This document shows, one piece after another, positions 1-7,759 of a DNA stretch of 11,113 bases (the stretch's first letter is position 1; every line of letters starts with the position of its first letter). Both the position numbers and the translations under genes were made by a program. The DNA is from Physocladia obscura. Lineage: Eukaryota > Chytridiomycota > Chytridiomycetes > Chytridiales > Chytriomycetaceae. The stretch covers positions 1 through 11,113 of the forward strand of contig JADGJH010001236.1 of the NCBI GenBank assembly GCA_027596945.1. The letters run 5' to 3'. Under the pieces are notes generated by a model that saw only the letters and a program-made list of their open reading frames with translations, ran no database searches and was not told where the DNA came from.

Positions 1-195
1 CTCGGTGGCGTGGGTGACGGCATATTCAGAAAACTTGGAATCATCCTACCAAAGATTTCATAGAAGCAACATTAATGCCAATTGCTACACCAAAAAAAAA
101 GACGCATCACTCACAACAGCAATAACAACAGTTCTGTTTGATGCAGATCCAGCCTCAGAGACTCCAACAACTTCGGTGATTGATTCGATTGGCAT
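1..195 (-). CDS. Universal stress protein (UspA fold), 5' part only
   Basis: The minus strand carries the first two coding exons of a UspA-domain protein: exon 1 at 195-115 (27 codons) and exon 2 from 45 to the window edge. They are separated by a 69-nt intron (114-46) with a GTGAGT donor and a TTGGTAG acceptor, phase 0. The spliced peptide reads RTVVIAV then DDSKFSEYAV. This is the beta1-loop-alpha1 start of the Usp fold, where the Asp contacts ATP in the nucleotide-binding members. Family knowledge: such proteins are small cytosolic adenine-nucleotide binders linked to stress responses. The start ATG at 195 has A at -3. The frame stays open upstream to about 297, so a longer N-terminus is possible but has no domain support. 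Only 42 residues are visible; the rest, including the C-terminal GxxGxxG(S/T) nucleotide motif, lies outside the window. The gene diverges from the transporter to its right. Confidence 0.75.
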
Positions 196-286
196 TCTTT
201 GTTCAGTTAGTTTTTGGTTTTTTATGGTGGCAGGAGCTCGATGTGGAAAATGATGGGTTTTTATACTTTTATGTTTGCAGAAGATG

Positions 287-316
287 TGACTCATCACACG
301 TAATCACTGTGACTCA
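287..316. promoter_or_regulatory. Paired TGACTCA bZIP (AP-1/Gcn4-type) sites upstream of the stress-protein gene
   Basis: Two perfect TGACTCA heptamers lie at 287-293 and 310-316, start to start 23 bp, about two helical turns. Between them is CACGTAA, a CRE/Yap-like half site. The cluster is 92-121 bp upstream of the minus-strand stress-protein ATG at 195, a normal distance for a fungal upstream activating site. TGACTCA is the known core for Gcn4/AP-1-class bZIP factors. That the sites drive the stress gene is inference from position. Confidence 0.45.
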
Positions 317-1262
317 GAAAGCAGTCAAGCCCAATACTAACCAATTTCTTCTATCTCATTAGGGAATAAACTTTCTTGTGTCGCCGCGTACTTCTTGGTT
401 TCTTTGTTTATTGCTTGTCGCAAAATTCACTTGATAAAAAACCAGAGTGCATGAAAAGAATTATTTATGGAAACCATGTGACGAATTTTGAAAATTAGGG
501 TTGACTGGTGGCGTGGAAGTTTCCAACCAATTTGCTTTTTTGATCCTTGATTCCAAAGCATCCATTCGTGCTGCAGGAAATATCTGTGATGATTTCCTTT
601 AACTCATTAATACAATGGTGAACTGAAAGCGTCAAACCTTTGATTAGCTTCTCTGCAGTGGCTTTTACTTATTTCTTGGCTTTGATTTTCGTTTTTTCCG
701 CTCTTCTTTTTTGACTCGAACTTCTGGAGGAAGTGCAAACCATTTTGGCCTTTTCTTACCTTTGCATTTCCACCCTAGATTTTCCGAATATTCGATTGAT
801 GCTGAATTAACATACTTAGCAAAATATGAATATGAATTTTTCTTGTTCTATGAATGGAGCATTGAAGAATTACCGTGTTTTAATTATTCTTGCACACAAT
901 GTCAAATCTTACTGTTTCACTTTCATTGAAACGGAGTGTCTTTTCGAGATAAACAGAGTGATTTTCTTTTACAGTTTAAAAAATGTTTCAGTCAAATGTT
1001 AAAATCACTATGTGTAATAACAGTCCACACTGAACAAGTTAACTTTTTTTTAAATCAAGGTATCACGTTTGTGGTGAAAAACGGAGCAAGGCGCTGTGAC
1101 TGGGGGTAGCTTATTCGCACAAATCCAGTATCACAAATTAATACACGTGGTTCTGGTTGCCCGGAATTTTGCGTTTTTTAAAATTTATTATTATTTTGGT
1201 ATTGAAAAAAACGAAATACGGCACCACCGCAATAATTAACGCATTTAATACAAAACTTGATC
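317..1262. other. AT-rich divergent intergenic region, no supported gene
   Basis: No frame on either strand keeps a protein-like composition here. The open stretches (for example 711-929 on plus) are Phe/Tyr-rich and look like AT-rich noise without a family motif. No tRNA, rRNA or repeat unit was recognised. It presumably holds promoter and 5' UTR sequence of the stress-protein gene. Confidence 0.5.
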
Positions 1263-1623
1263 CTACATTACACTAGCTCTTTTAATGCGCAATTTAAATT
1301 CCCAGACTTGATTCTGTTCATTTAGTGTGGCTTGCGATTTTTTTCGTCGGACTTTTTGACGGCGGTCTTCAGGTGAAAGTTGTTTGCTCATCTATGGAAT
1401 TTTTATTTTTACGCAAACGCAAGTTATCTTGTTGGGGCATTATTTTGGTCTTTTGACAACACGGTTTTTCCATGGCTCCGGATTGCGCGTGGATATTTCG
1501 AAACGCCGGTTGGATATTGTCTGAGTTTTACCTTTGGTGGCATTTTTTCATTACTGTTGGTGGGTATTTATTCGTGATGGCGACTGCACTTTTGAGGGCG
1601 CTTGCATAAGATAGAAGGAACAT
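1263..1623 (-). CDS. Candidate two-exon microprotein gene, unrecognised (about 65 aa)
   Basis: Two minus-strand open segments can be joined in phase 0. Exon A is 1623-1555: 23 codons starting MFLLSYASALKSAV, hydrophobic, possibly a membrane or targeting segment. Exon B is 1391-1263: 42 codons and TAG, strongly basic, with SPEDRRQKVRRKKSQ and then WEFKLRIKRA. The intervening 163 nt begin GTAATG and end TCCATAG. Exon B alone starts with an ATG (MSKQLSPEDRR) and could be the whole ORF. I do not recognise the family. For: charged, protein-like composition and legal splice borders. Against: the intron is longer than most here, and the opposite strand is also open over 1380-1577 (65 codons, hydrophobic), so at most one reading is right. 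Confidence 0.25.
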
Positions 1624-2041
1624 TGAGTTGAAATGGGTTCGGGGAGCTTTGCCGTTGTTAACGTAGAATGAACGCGTTTTAAAGAAAGTGGAACTATTAT
1701 AATCATAGACTATTTTTAGTAAGCAATTTAAAACGCCCTATGAACTCCCGAGAAATGTGCTCTGCATCAAAGATGCATTTCTTCCAGAGGAGCTGTTTTT
1801 GTGAGTTGAAGTTTTGAAGGATTCAATGTACAGAAAGTAACACCTTATTTTATAGTTTGTGTGAAGAAAAGAGAAAGAACATACACACGCCTAAACAATA
1901 TAATTTTACTGTTTGACACTATTTTATGCTATTTTAATTTTTTCGTTTGTTTTTGTTTTCGACTTATGAAACCACTTTCTTTTTCCTTTCCGTTTTATCA
2001 TTTTTTTCTCATTTTTTTTCTTGCAGCTATGGAATGACGTG
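1624..2041 (+). promoter_or_regulatory. Transporter upstream region with T-rich tract and possible 5' UTR splice acceptor
   Basis: The strand turns strongly T-rich from about 1917 and ends in a run of T/C followed by TTGCAG at 2021-2026. Fungal promoters often carry such pyrimidine tracts just before the transcription start. The tract would also make a strong 3' splice site for a 5' UTR intron; GTGAGT at 1801-1806 is one possible donor. The sequence alone cannot separate these two readings. No coding exon was found upstream that would extend the transporter, because the frame is closed by TAG at 2096-2098. Confidence 0.35.
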
Positions 2042-2098
2042 ATGCCATTAAATTTCAAATTCTTAGTATTTTGGATACCCTTGTTTTTGTTGGCATAG
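2042..2098 (+). CDS. Upstream ORF (18 codons, hydrophobic) before the transporter
   Basis: The ATG at 2042 opens an 18-codon ORF ending in TAG at 2096-2098. The peptide is almost entirely hydrophobic (FKFLVFWIPLFLLA at its C-terminal end). The stop is 27 nt before the transporter ATG at 2126 and in the same frame. A three-codon ORF (ATG GAA TGA) begins at 2029. If the transcript starts upstream of 2029, ribosomes would meet both before the main start, so a translational brake is possible. Whether the mRNA includes this segment is unknown. Confidence 0.3.
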   Translation: MPLNFKFLVFWIPLFLLA

Positions 2099-2125
2099 AA
2101 AAAGACCAGAAAAAAAGAAATACTG

Positions 2126-5100
2126 ATGTCAAAACTGAAAGACCATTCAACTGTTCAGCGCATCAGCTGGAATCCTCTCACATTTGCAACTGTTACATGG
2201 ATTTATCCGTTGCTCAAATTCGGTGCTAAAAACCCACTAACTGAAAAGGTCTGTCTGATTCTTTAAGAACAAAAAAAAAAAACAGAAACAAACAACAAAA
2301 TAGGATTTGCCATTACTGAATTTCAATGAAACTGCTGAATCATGTTCGCAGTGGCTTGACAGCTATGTTGTCCAGGCAATAAGCCCAACGAAAACAGCGA
2401 AGCTGTCTTTAATCGGTACACTGTTTCCAAAGTTGATTTTCATGGTTTTTGTAAACATATGCAGTCAATTCCTTTCCGTTTCTATGAGTATTTTCCCCAG
2501 CTTGATAATAGGAGAGGTGTGTTGTTTTTGCTTGTCTTTGTTTTACTTTTTTTTTTTACTCCAAATTGTATGCTAGATTCTGAATTACTTGGATGTCAGT
2601 TATCCAGTTGAAAAGTTATTTATTAAAAATGGATGGGCTTTGGCAGTGCTGCTGTTTGGCACTCAAGTCCTGTATGCAGTTAGCTCTGTTGTTTCACGTT
2701 CAACAACTAATGTGATGCAAACAAGAGTTCGCGCGGCTCTAGTGAGCGCCATCTACCAAAAAAGCCTTAAGCTGTCGCCAAAACTATTGGCACAGTCTTT
2801 GTACAGCGCAGGAAAAATCAACACTCTTGCAAGCTCAGACATCACAGCAATTCTTGGATTTATTGATTCTGTCAACCAAATATGGTCAATGCCACTCCAA
2901 GTTGCTCTTGTCCTTTTCTTTGTCTCGCGTCTTTTGGGCGTCTCGGCTACAATCGGCGCTGCTGTTTTTATCGCGTTTGGTGGGCTTGCCTCTGCTCTAT
3001 CTCCGGCATTTGGTACCAATGTCAAAATGTATATGCAGGCTACAGACCAACGCACCACAATTCTGCGCGAGTTTTTGTATGGTGTCAAAGTTGTCAAGTA
3101 CCATGCCCTCGAGGAACGTGTGCTTGCCAATATACAAAAAACCAGAGACTCACAAGTTAGAGTCTTGTACAAGTACATTTTGGTGTTTGTTTTGATGATT
3201 TCAGCAATGGTTTTTCAGCAAGGCTTGACTCCGTTGCTGACGTTTGTGGTTTTTGGTGCATTAGGAAACAATATAACGCCAAATACAATCTTTCCAGCTT
3301 TGAGTTTTTTGACGTCGTTAGTATCCATTTCTGTTGGAATTCCACGTATTGTTGGGTAATGTAAAATGATACAAACAAAGAAACCGGAGAAAAAAAAACA
3401 CCGCTCAAATCTTTAATTCTGCTCCTATTTTTTGCAGTGTTTTAATTCAATCGTCTGTGTCGTATGAGCGAGTTTGCCAATTTTTGATGGCCGAGGAAGT
3501 TACAAGTGAAGATCTCATAAGTTTCGTTCCCCTTTCGGAAAGCCAACCTTCAATTCTTTTGTCATCGGCGAGTTTCACATGGGAGTCAGCAAACAAGCAA
3601 AAATTTATAACAGAAGAGAACAAAATTATTTCGAGGTCAATATCTGCCCACGAAGACGCAGTTTTAAACAGAGATGATAAAGCCGATATTTTCACTCTTG
3701 AAAAAATTTCTTTATCAGTCAAGCGTGGTTCTTTGATTGCTGTTGTTGGTGCTACTGGGTCGGGAAAAAGTTCACTCCTTGCTGCGTTAGCTGGTTCAAT
3801 GAGGAAATTATCAGGAAAAGTAAGGATAAATTCTCTCTTCATCGATTAAAAGGGGGAAAATAGCAATAATAGTAAAATAGGCATCAATAGCAGGAAATTT
3901 AGCTTACTGTTCTCAAGAGCCCTGGATTATTTCGGGAACAATTGCAGAAAATATCACTCTGCACAATACAACGGCTCGCCCTTTTGTTGCAACTGCGCTC
4001 ATGGCATGTTCATTGAATGAAGATATAAAATCTTTTGAGCAAGGAATTCACACACACATTGGCGAAAAGGGAATCAACTTGTCTGGGGGGCAGAAAGCTC
4101 GGCTTGCACTTGGTAGGATGTTGTTTTTTTTTTGCTTTCTTTCTTTTTGTTAATTTGGATTAAGCGAGAGCAATCGCCCAAAATCCAGACATCTTTATTT
4201 TAGATGACCCACTTTCAGCATTAGATGTGCACGTTTCAAAATCAGTTTTCCATGGAACAATCAAAAGCCAATTGATTGCAGGGAAAACAATAGTTCTTGC
4301 AACTAACTTGCTTGCCGTTCTTCCGCATATAGATCAAATTATTGTGATGGATTCAGGGAAAATAGTACAGATTGGTTCATTTACTGAGATTATATCTGAT
4401 ACAAATGGCTTATTATTTCATATGATGAAGGATTACCATTTGGATAGCAACGATTTCACCGAAATTCCTGAAAACTCAGGAAATAATTTGGTAAATTTGC
4501 AGGTCGGTGAAGTCCAAACGGAGCTAGCTGAAGATCGTGAAACGGTATTTAGCTATTGCAAATTTAGAAACTAGAGTACTAATAAATGTTTCAGGGAGCT
4601 GTATCGGCAAATACCTATAAGACTTATGCAAAAGCAATTGGAATTACTGGAATTATTATGCAGCTAATTTGCGTAATCGTTCTTGTTGCTTTCTATGTTA
4701 TGCAACAACTAACTCTGTCTGCTTGGACAACAAACTATTGGGGCTTTGTAAATCCTGAACTTCTTTACTTGGTTATGTATTCGGTTTTTTCGTGTGGATT
4801 CTCCCTACTGGATGGTATAGAATATTTTGCTTGCTAAAAAAATAATAAATTCTTTTTTTTTTACTGTAACATGAATAGCCACGAATTTTGGATTTACGAT
4901 GTATTTTTGTGTCAAAGCGGCGAAATTTTTTCATGATGGTGCATTGGCTGGACTTATGAGAGCCCCGATGTCATTTTACGACAGTCAGCCAATTGGTAGG
5001 ATAATAAATCGGATGACAAATGATGTGAAATCTCTTAATCAAGAAACTGGATTTTATTTCAACAATGTCGTCACAATTTTCGCGGATTGCGTTGGCATGT

Positions 5101-6611
5101 GAGTCGTGCTATATATTTAATTCTCACCGATGCATCCGTTTAATTGAAAAAAAAGTATGATCTCAATATGTATTACTTCATGGCAGCTTCTTCCTGTTTG
5201 CATTTTCTTGATTCTTGGCTTGTCACTGTTGTTCAATTTCTTCCGAAAGTCGTTTCTCGAACTCAAACGCCTAATGTCAATCATGCAATCCCCAATCGCC
5301 GCGCATATTTCAGAAACACTCACTGGAATTTCTACTATCAACGCATTTCATGCGCAGCTGCATTTTATTTTGCGGCAAAAATCCAAACTTGATGAATCAA
5401 ACCTTGGAACTCTTTTGTTCAATCACACGCTGCTTTGGATGAATTTACGTGTCAATTTACTTGGCTCTATTTTAATTTTGATTGTCGCAATGCTTGGGGT
5501 TTCTGGTACTATCTCATATGCAGTTCTGGGGATCTCACTCACACAAATTTCGATATTTTCATTATTTGTAAACAATTTGTTGCAATCCGCTGCAAATTTT
5601 GAATCAAATGCAAGTAAAACTTTTTTCTCTCTTTCCTTCTTTATTTACTTTTAACTAATTGCTACTAATGCAGATGATTGCCGCAGAACGACTTAGTTTC
5701 TATATAACCGGAATTCCTGTAGAAGCACCTCGTATTTCAACACAAGATTCAGTGATTAAAAATTGGCCTTCATCTGGTTCTATTGAAGTGAAAGATTTGG
5801 TCCTTGCATATGCTACTCGTCCCGAGCATCATGTTATTGATGGCATCAGTTTGCGTATTAAAGATAGAGAAAAAATTGCTGTAGTGGGGCGTACTGGGTC
5901 CGGCAAATCAACTCTCATGGATTCTTTATTCAGAATAATTGAGGCCAAAAAAGGTGCAATTCTTATTGATGGGCAAGGTATATTGAAAGATTTTATATAT
6001 TTTTTACCATGTTAAGTGACAACCCAAAAGATATTTCATTTCTTGGCCTCAAGAAATTGCGTTCTAGTATGCAAATGATCCCGCAAAGCCCGATTCTGTT
6101 TGATGGAACAATTCGTACAAATATTGATTCAAGTCACATCCATGATGACAAGATTATTTGGAATACTCTCAAATGCGTTGGAATGCACAGATATGTTTCC
6201 CAACAATCTGGAAAACTAGATTCTCCCGTAAGCGAAGGAGGAGCAAATTTTTCTGCAGGCCAGCGTCAACTTCTCTGCCTTGCAAAAGCTTTATTGAACA
6301 ACTCGAAAATTTTGATATTGGACGAAGCAACTTCTTCAATTGATGCTGAATCAGACAAACTTATTCAAAACACTATTGCAACGCAATTCAGCAATGCAAC
6401 TGTTCTCAGTGTTGCTCATCGCTTGAATACAATTGCAGGATATGACAAAGTTCTTGTTTTGGAGAAAGGAAAAGTTGCTGAATTTGATGCCCCATATTCC
6501 TTACTCAGAAAGGAGAACTCAATTTTCAGGGAAATGGTGAATGCGACTGGAGATTCAAATGCTGCCGTATTCGCGAATATTGCAAAAAACCATTATTTCA
6601 CAAGAATGTGA
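2126..6611 (+). CDS. ABCC/MRP-type ABC transporter, 11 exons, about 1295 aa
   Basis: Full-size ABC exporter of subfamily C (multidrug-resistance-associated type), which typically moves organic anions and glutathione conjugates across the plasma or vacuolar membrane. Exons: 2126-2248, 2304-2516, 2577-3355, 3438-3819, 3881-4112, 4165-4544, 4595-4814, 4879-5098, 5156-5609, 5674-5977, 6031-6611; all phases agree. Order: cytosolic N-terminus with the MRP pattern PLLKFGAKNPLTEKDLP, TMD1 (about 70-370), NBD1 (about 440-650), TMD2 (about 710-1000), NBD2 (about 1030-1270). NBD1: Walker A GATGSGKS 476-483, LSGGQ 566-570, Walker B ILDD (D590), D-loop SALD; Asn624 replaces the H-loop His. NBD2: Walker A GRTGSGKST 1073-1081, FSAGQ 1176-1180, D1200/E1201, H1232. 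NBD1 having Asp591 where NBD2 has Glu1201 is the usual ABCC asymmetry. No TMD0 is seen, so it is a short MRP (ABCC4-like length). The start is the first ATG after the in-frame TAG at 2096. Substrate unknown. Confidence 0.93.
5610..5673 (+). other. Probable GC-AG intron (intron 9 of the ABC transporter)
   Basis: Exon 9 ends in codons for FESN and exon 10 starts MIAAERL. Joined in phase 0 this matches the ABCC linker before NBD2 (human ABCC1 has ETNIVAVERL at this place). That join needs a donor at 5610 reading GCAAGT, the standard GC-AG donor. The overlapping GT at 5614 gives the wrong phase with the acceptor at 5671-5673. Using the next AG (5685-5686) restores the frame but deletes MIAAE, including the conserved Glu of the ER motif. 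A branch-like AACTAAT lies at 5653-5659. Confidence 0.7.
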
Positions 6612-6616
6612 TTAGA

Positions 6617-6622
6617 AATAAA
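6617..6622 (+). terminator. Poly(A) signal of the ABC transporter gene
   Basis: AATAAA begins 6 nt after the transporter stop codon TGA (6609-6611) and is followed by a T-rich stretch. This is a compact 3' end, with the cleavage site probably within the next few tens of bases. Confidence 0.5.
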
Positions 6623-6709
6623 GTGCTCATCGTTTTTGTTTGTTTTTTGCACAGACCATTGTGGTCGTCACTATTACAAAGAGAGAATCGTCAGTGATAG
6701 ACTCTTTTT

Positions 6710-6965
6710 AATTACCCGCTCGCCCAATTCCGACGACACGCTCGCGATTAATTGCGCAGCGCAGCGTGTCGCGAATCTGTGGTCACCATTTGTCCAGTGT
6801 TCGTTGTCCCTGTCGTCGATGCTCCTTCAAGGACGACTCCGCTGGCTGCATTCACGCACACCCATCCCCGACACCGCGCCCACGTTCATCCCCCACCACA
6901 ACCACAGCTATGTCATGCGCGCGACAGCAGTCGCCGCTTCCCTGTTTGTTAGTTATGGTTGAAAA
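6710..6965. other. CpG-rich patch between the transporter and the protease
   Basis: About 250 bp are visibly GC- and CpG-rich in an otherwise AT-rich spacer, with a sharp change at both ends. Long open stretches occur in all three plus frames, as expected when AT-rich stops are scarce, so openness alone is weak evidence for coding. No family motif was recognised. It may be promoter-like DNA, part of an unrecognised gene, or an insertion. Confidence 0.4.
6734..6771. repeat. Inverted repeat with 9-bp perfect arms
   Basis: CGACACGCT at 6734-6742 is the exact reverse complement of AGCGTGTCG at 6763-6771. The 20-nt spacer contains a smaller GCG/CGC pair (6744-6746 and 6755-6757) around an AT-rich centre. 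It could form a hairpin or be a dyad protein-binding site. It sits at the left part of the CpG-rich patch. Confidence 0.6.
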
Positions 6966-7029
6966 AGGGGCCACCTGTCAAACTACCGAAGCAATTTTCG
7001 ACAAATTCCTTCGTGGTGCTGATTATTAA
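6910..7029 (+). CDS. Small hypothetical ORF (39 aa), weak
   Basis: An ATG-initiated ORF of 39 codons whose second half (EKGATCQTTEAIFDKFLRGA) has a protein-like mix of residues. The same frame is open leftwards to about 6766 through a Ser/Thr/Pro-rich stretch, so it could also be the last exon of a longer gene. No family is recognised. It ends 53 bp from the stop of the minus-strand ORF at 7083, which would make a convergent pair if both are real. Confidence 0.2.
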   Translation: MSCARQQSPLPCLLVMVEKGATCQTTEAIFDKFLRGADY

Positions 7030-7082
7030 ATTATTTATTCCAAAGTAGCTGGATTCCAAAGAATTATTCCAGCCCATTCATG

Positions 7083-7604
7083 TTAAATCATGTAACTTTC
7101 TCCACAATACTCAGGGTGTGAATTGCAAAGGTGCTGCAAAACTTCATTTAAACAAGCTCCACTTTGATCAGTTAGATTCTTATCATAATCAGCTGAATTA
7201 GCAATTTTGCAAGAATGCACATATATATATACTGCCAAATAATAGTCACCTGCAGTCATAGTAGCCATTTTAAGAACCAGAGATTGAGAGCTCAATAAAA
7301 ACAAACATTTACTGCCAACGGTATATGTTCTGCTGTTTCTGTTGACTGTAATAACGTCTGCAAATTTCTCAATATTCTTTGTTGCTGCGTCGAGGCTGTC
7401 CACTCCGTTGTTAATTGCGCCACTCCATTGACAATTGTGGATTTGCAATCAGTACAGCAATGCTATTTCTCACAGCTTCATCTTCAGCTCAACCACACAT
7501 TTCCCTCAATTGCAACAGCTTCTAGAGCTGCTGCAGTGTGGTTTTTCTGTGGCACACAGTTTTTGATCACTGAAACCAATGAGAGAGTAACCACAGTAAA
7601 ATCC
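7083..7604 (-). CDS. Hypothetical multi-exon gene or remnant lacking a visible start
   Basis: The minus strand is open without a stop for 121 codons (7448-7083, TAA), unlikely by chance in AT-rich DNA. It also contains a legal in-frame 63-nt intron (7312-7250, GTAAATG to GACTGCAG). A coherent model is 7604-7497, 7422-7313, 7249-7083 with introns of 74 and 63 nt, all phases matching, after a T-rich acceptor ending TTCCAG at 7605. The first exon starts hydrophobic (FTVVTLSLVSVIK), the middle has GAINNGVDSLDAATKNIEKF, and the last has several Cys (HSCK, GACLN, HLCN, EYCG), suggesting a small secreted protein. No minus-strand ATG exists between 7500 and about 7843, so the 5' exon is missing, hidden opposite the protease gene, or the locus is a truncated pseudogene. 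Family not recognised. Confidence 0.4.
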
Positions 7605-7618
7605 CTGGAAGGAAAAAA

Positions 7619-7759
7619 ATGACAGCAAAATTTCAATTTCAACAGAAAACGACAATAAGTTTTAAAAGAAAAGTGCAGCAGAGTTTCTTGGCAGCACTCC
7701 CTACTTCCGTTAAAACAACAAAATGTTGGTATCAGTTTCGTGTCAATTTATTAATTTGA
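7619..7759 (+). CDS. Upstream ORF (46 codons) overlapping the first protease ATG
   Basis: ATG at 7619 starts a 46-codon basic ORF in a different frame from the protease. It runs through the first candidate protease start (7723) and stops at 7757-7759, 11 nt before the second candidate start (7771). If the mRNA begins upstream of 7619, this would favour reinitiation at 7771. If transcription starts later, it is irrelevant. No conserved motif seen; real translation is doubtful. Confidence 0.2.
   Translation: MTAKFQFQQKTTISFKRKVQQSFLAALPTSVKTTKCWYQFRVNLLI

Noticed and set aside
515..524. GGAAGTTTCC, a GAAnnTTC heat-shock-element dimer
   Set aside because: Only two units. Functional heat-shock elements usually have three or more, and a six-base match is common by chance; the site is also over 300 bp from the stress-protein ATG.
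1380..1577. Plus-strand 65-codon hydrophobic ORF
   Set aside because: No ATG start (opens with TTG), Phe/Leu-rich as AT-rich noise tends to be, no family motif, and antisense to a segment with better protein-like composition.
2027..2098. Possible upstream coding exon of the transporter after the TTGCAG acceptor
   Set aside because: The frame ends at TAG 2096-2098 before the transporter ATG, so it cannot extend the protein without readthrough; treated as 5' UTR with a uORF.
2753..3178. Long minus-strand ORF of 141 codons, plus other antisense ORFs in the transporter
   Set aside because: Antisense to the well-supported TMD1 exon; a shadow of the real frame.
5973..6016. A second GC-AG intron (GCAAGG donor at 5973, acceptor TTAAG at 6016) in NBD2
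   Set aside because: It keeps frame but lengthens the loop after IDG by three residues. The ordinary GT-AG pair 5978-6030 gives IDGQDISFLGL, which matches the family spacing exactly.
7221..7230. AT dinucleotide microsatellite
   Set aside because: Five units only, inside the minus-strand ORF; no significance beyond simple sequence.
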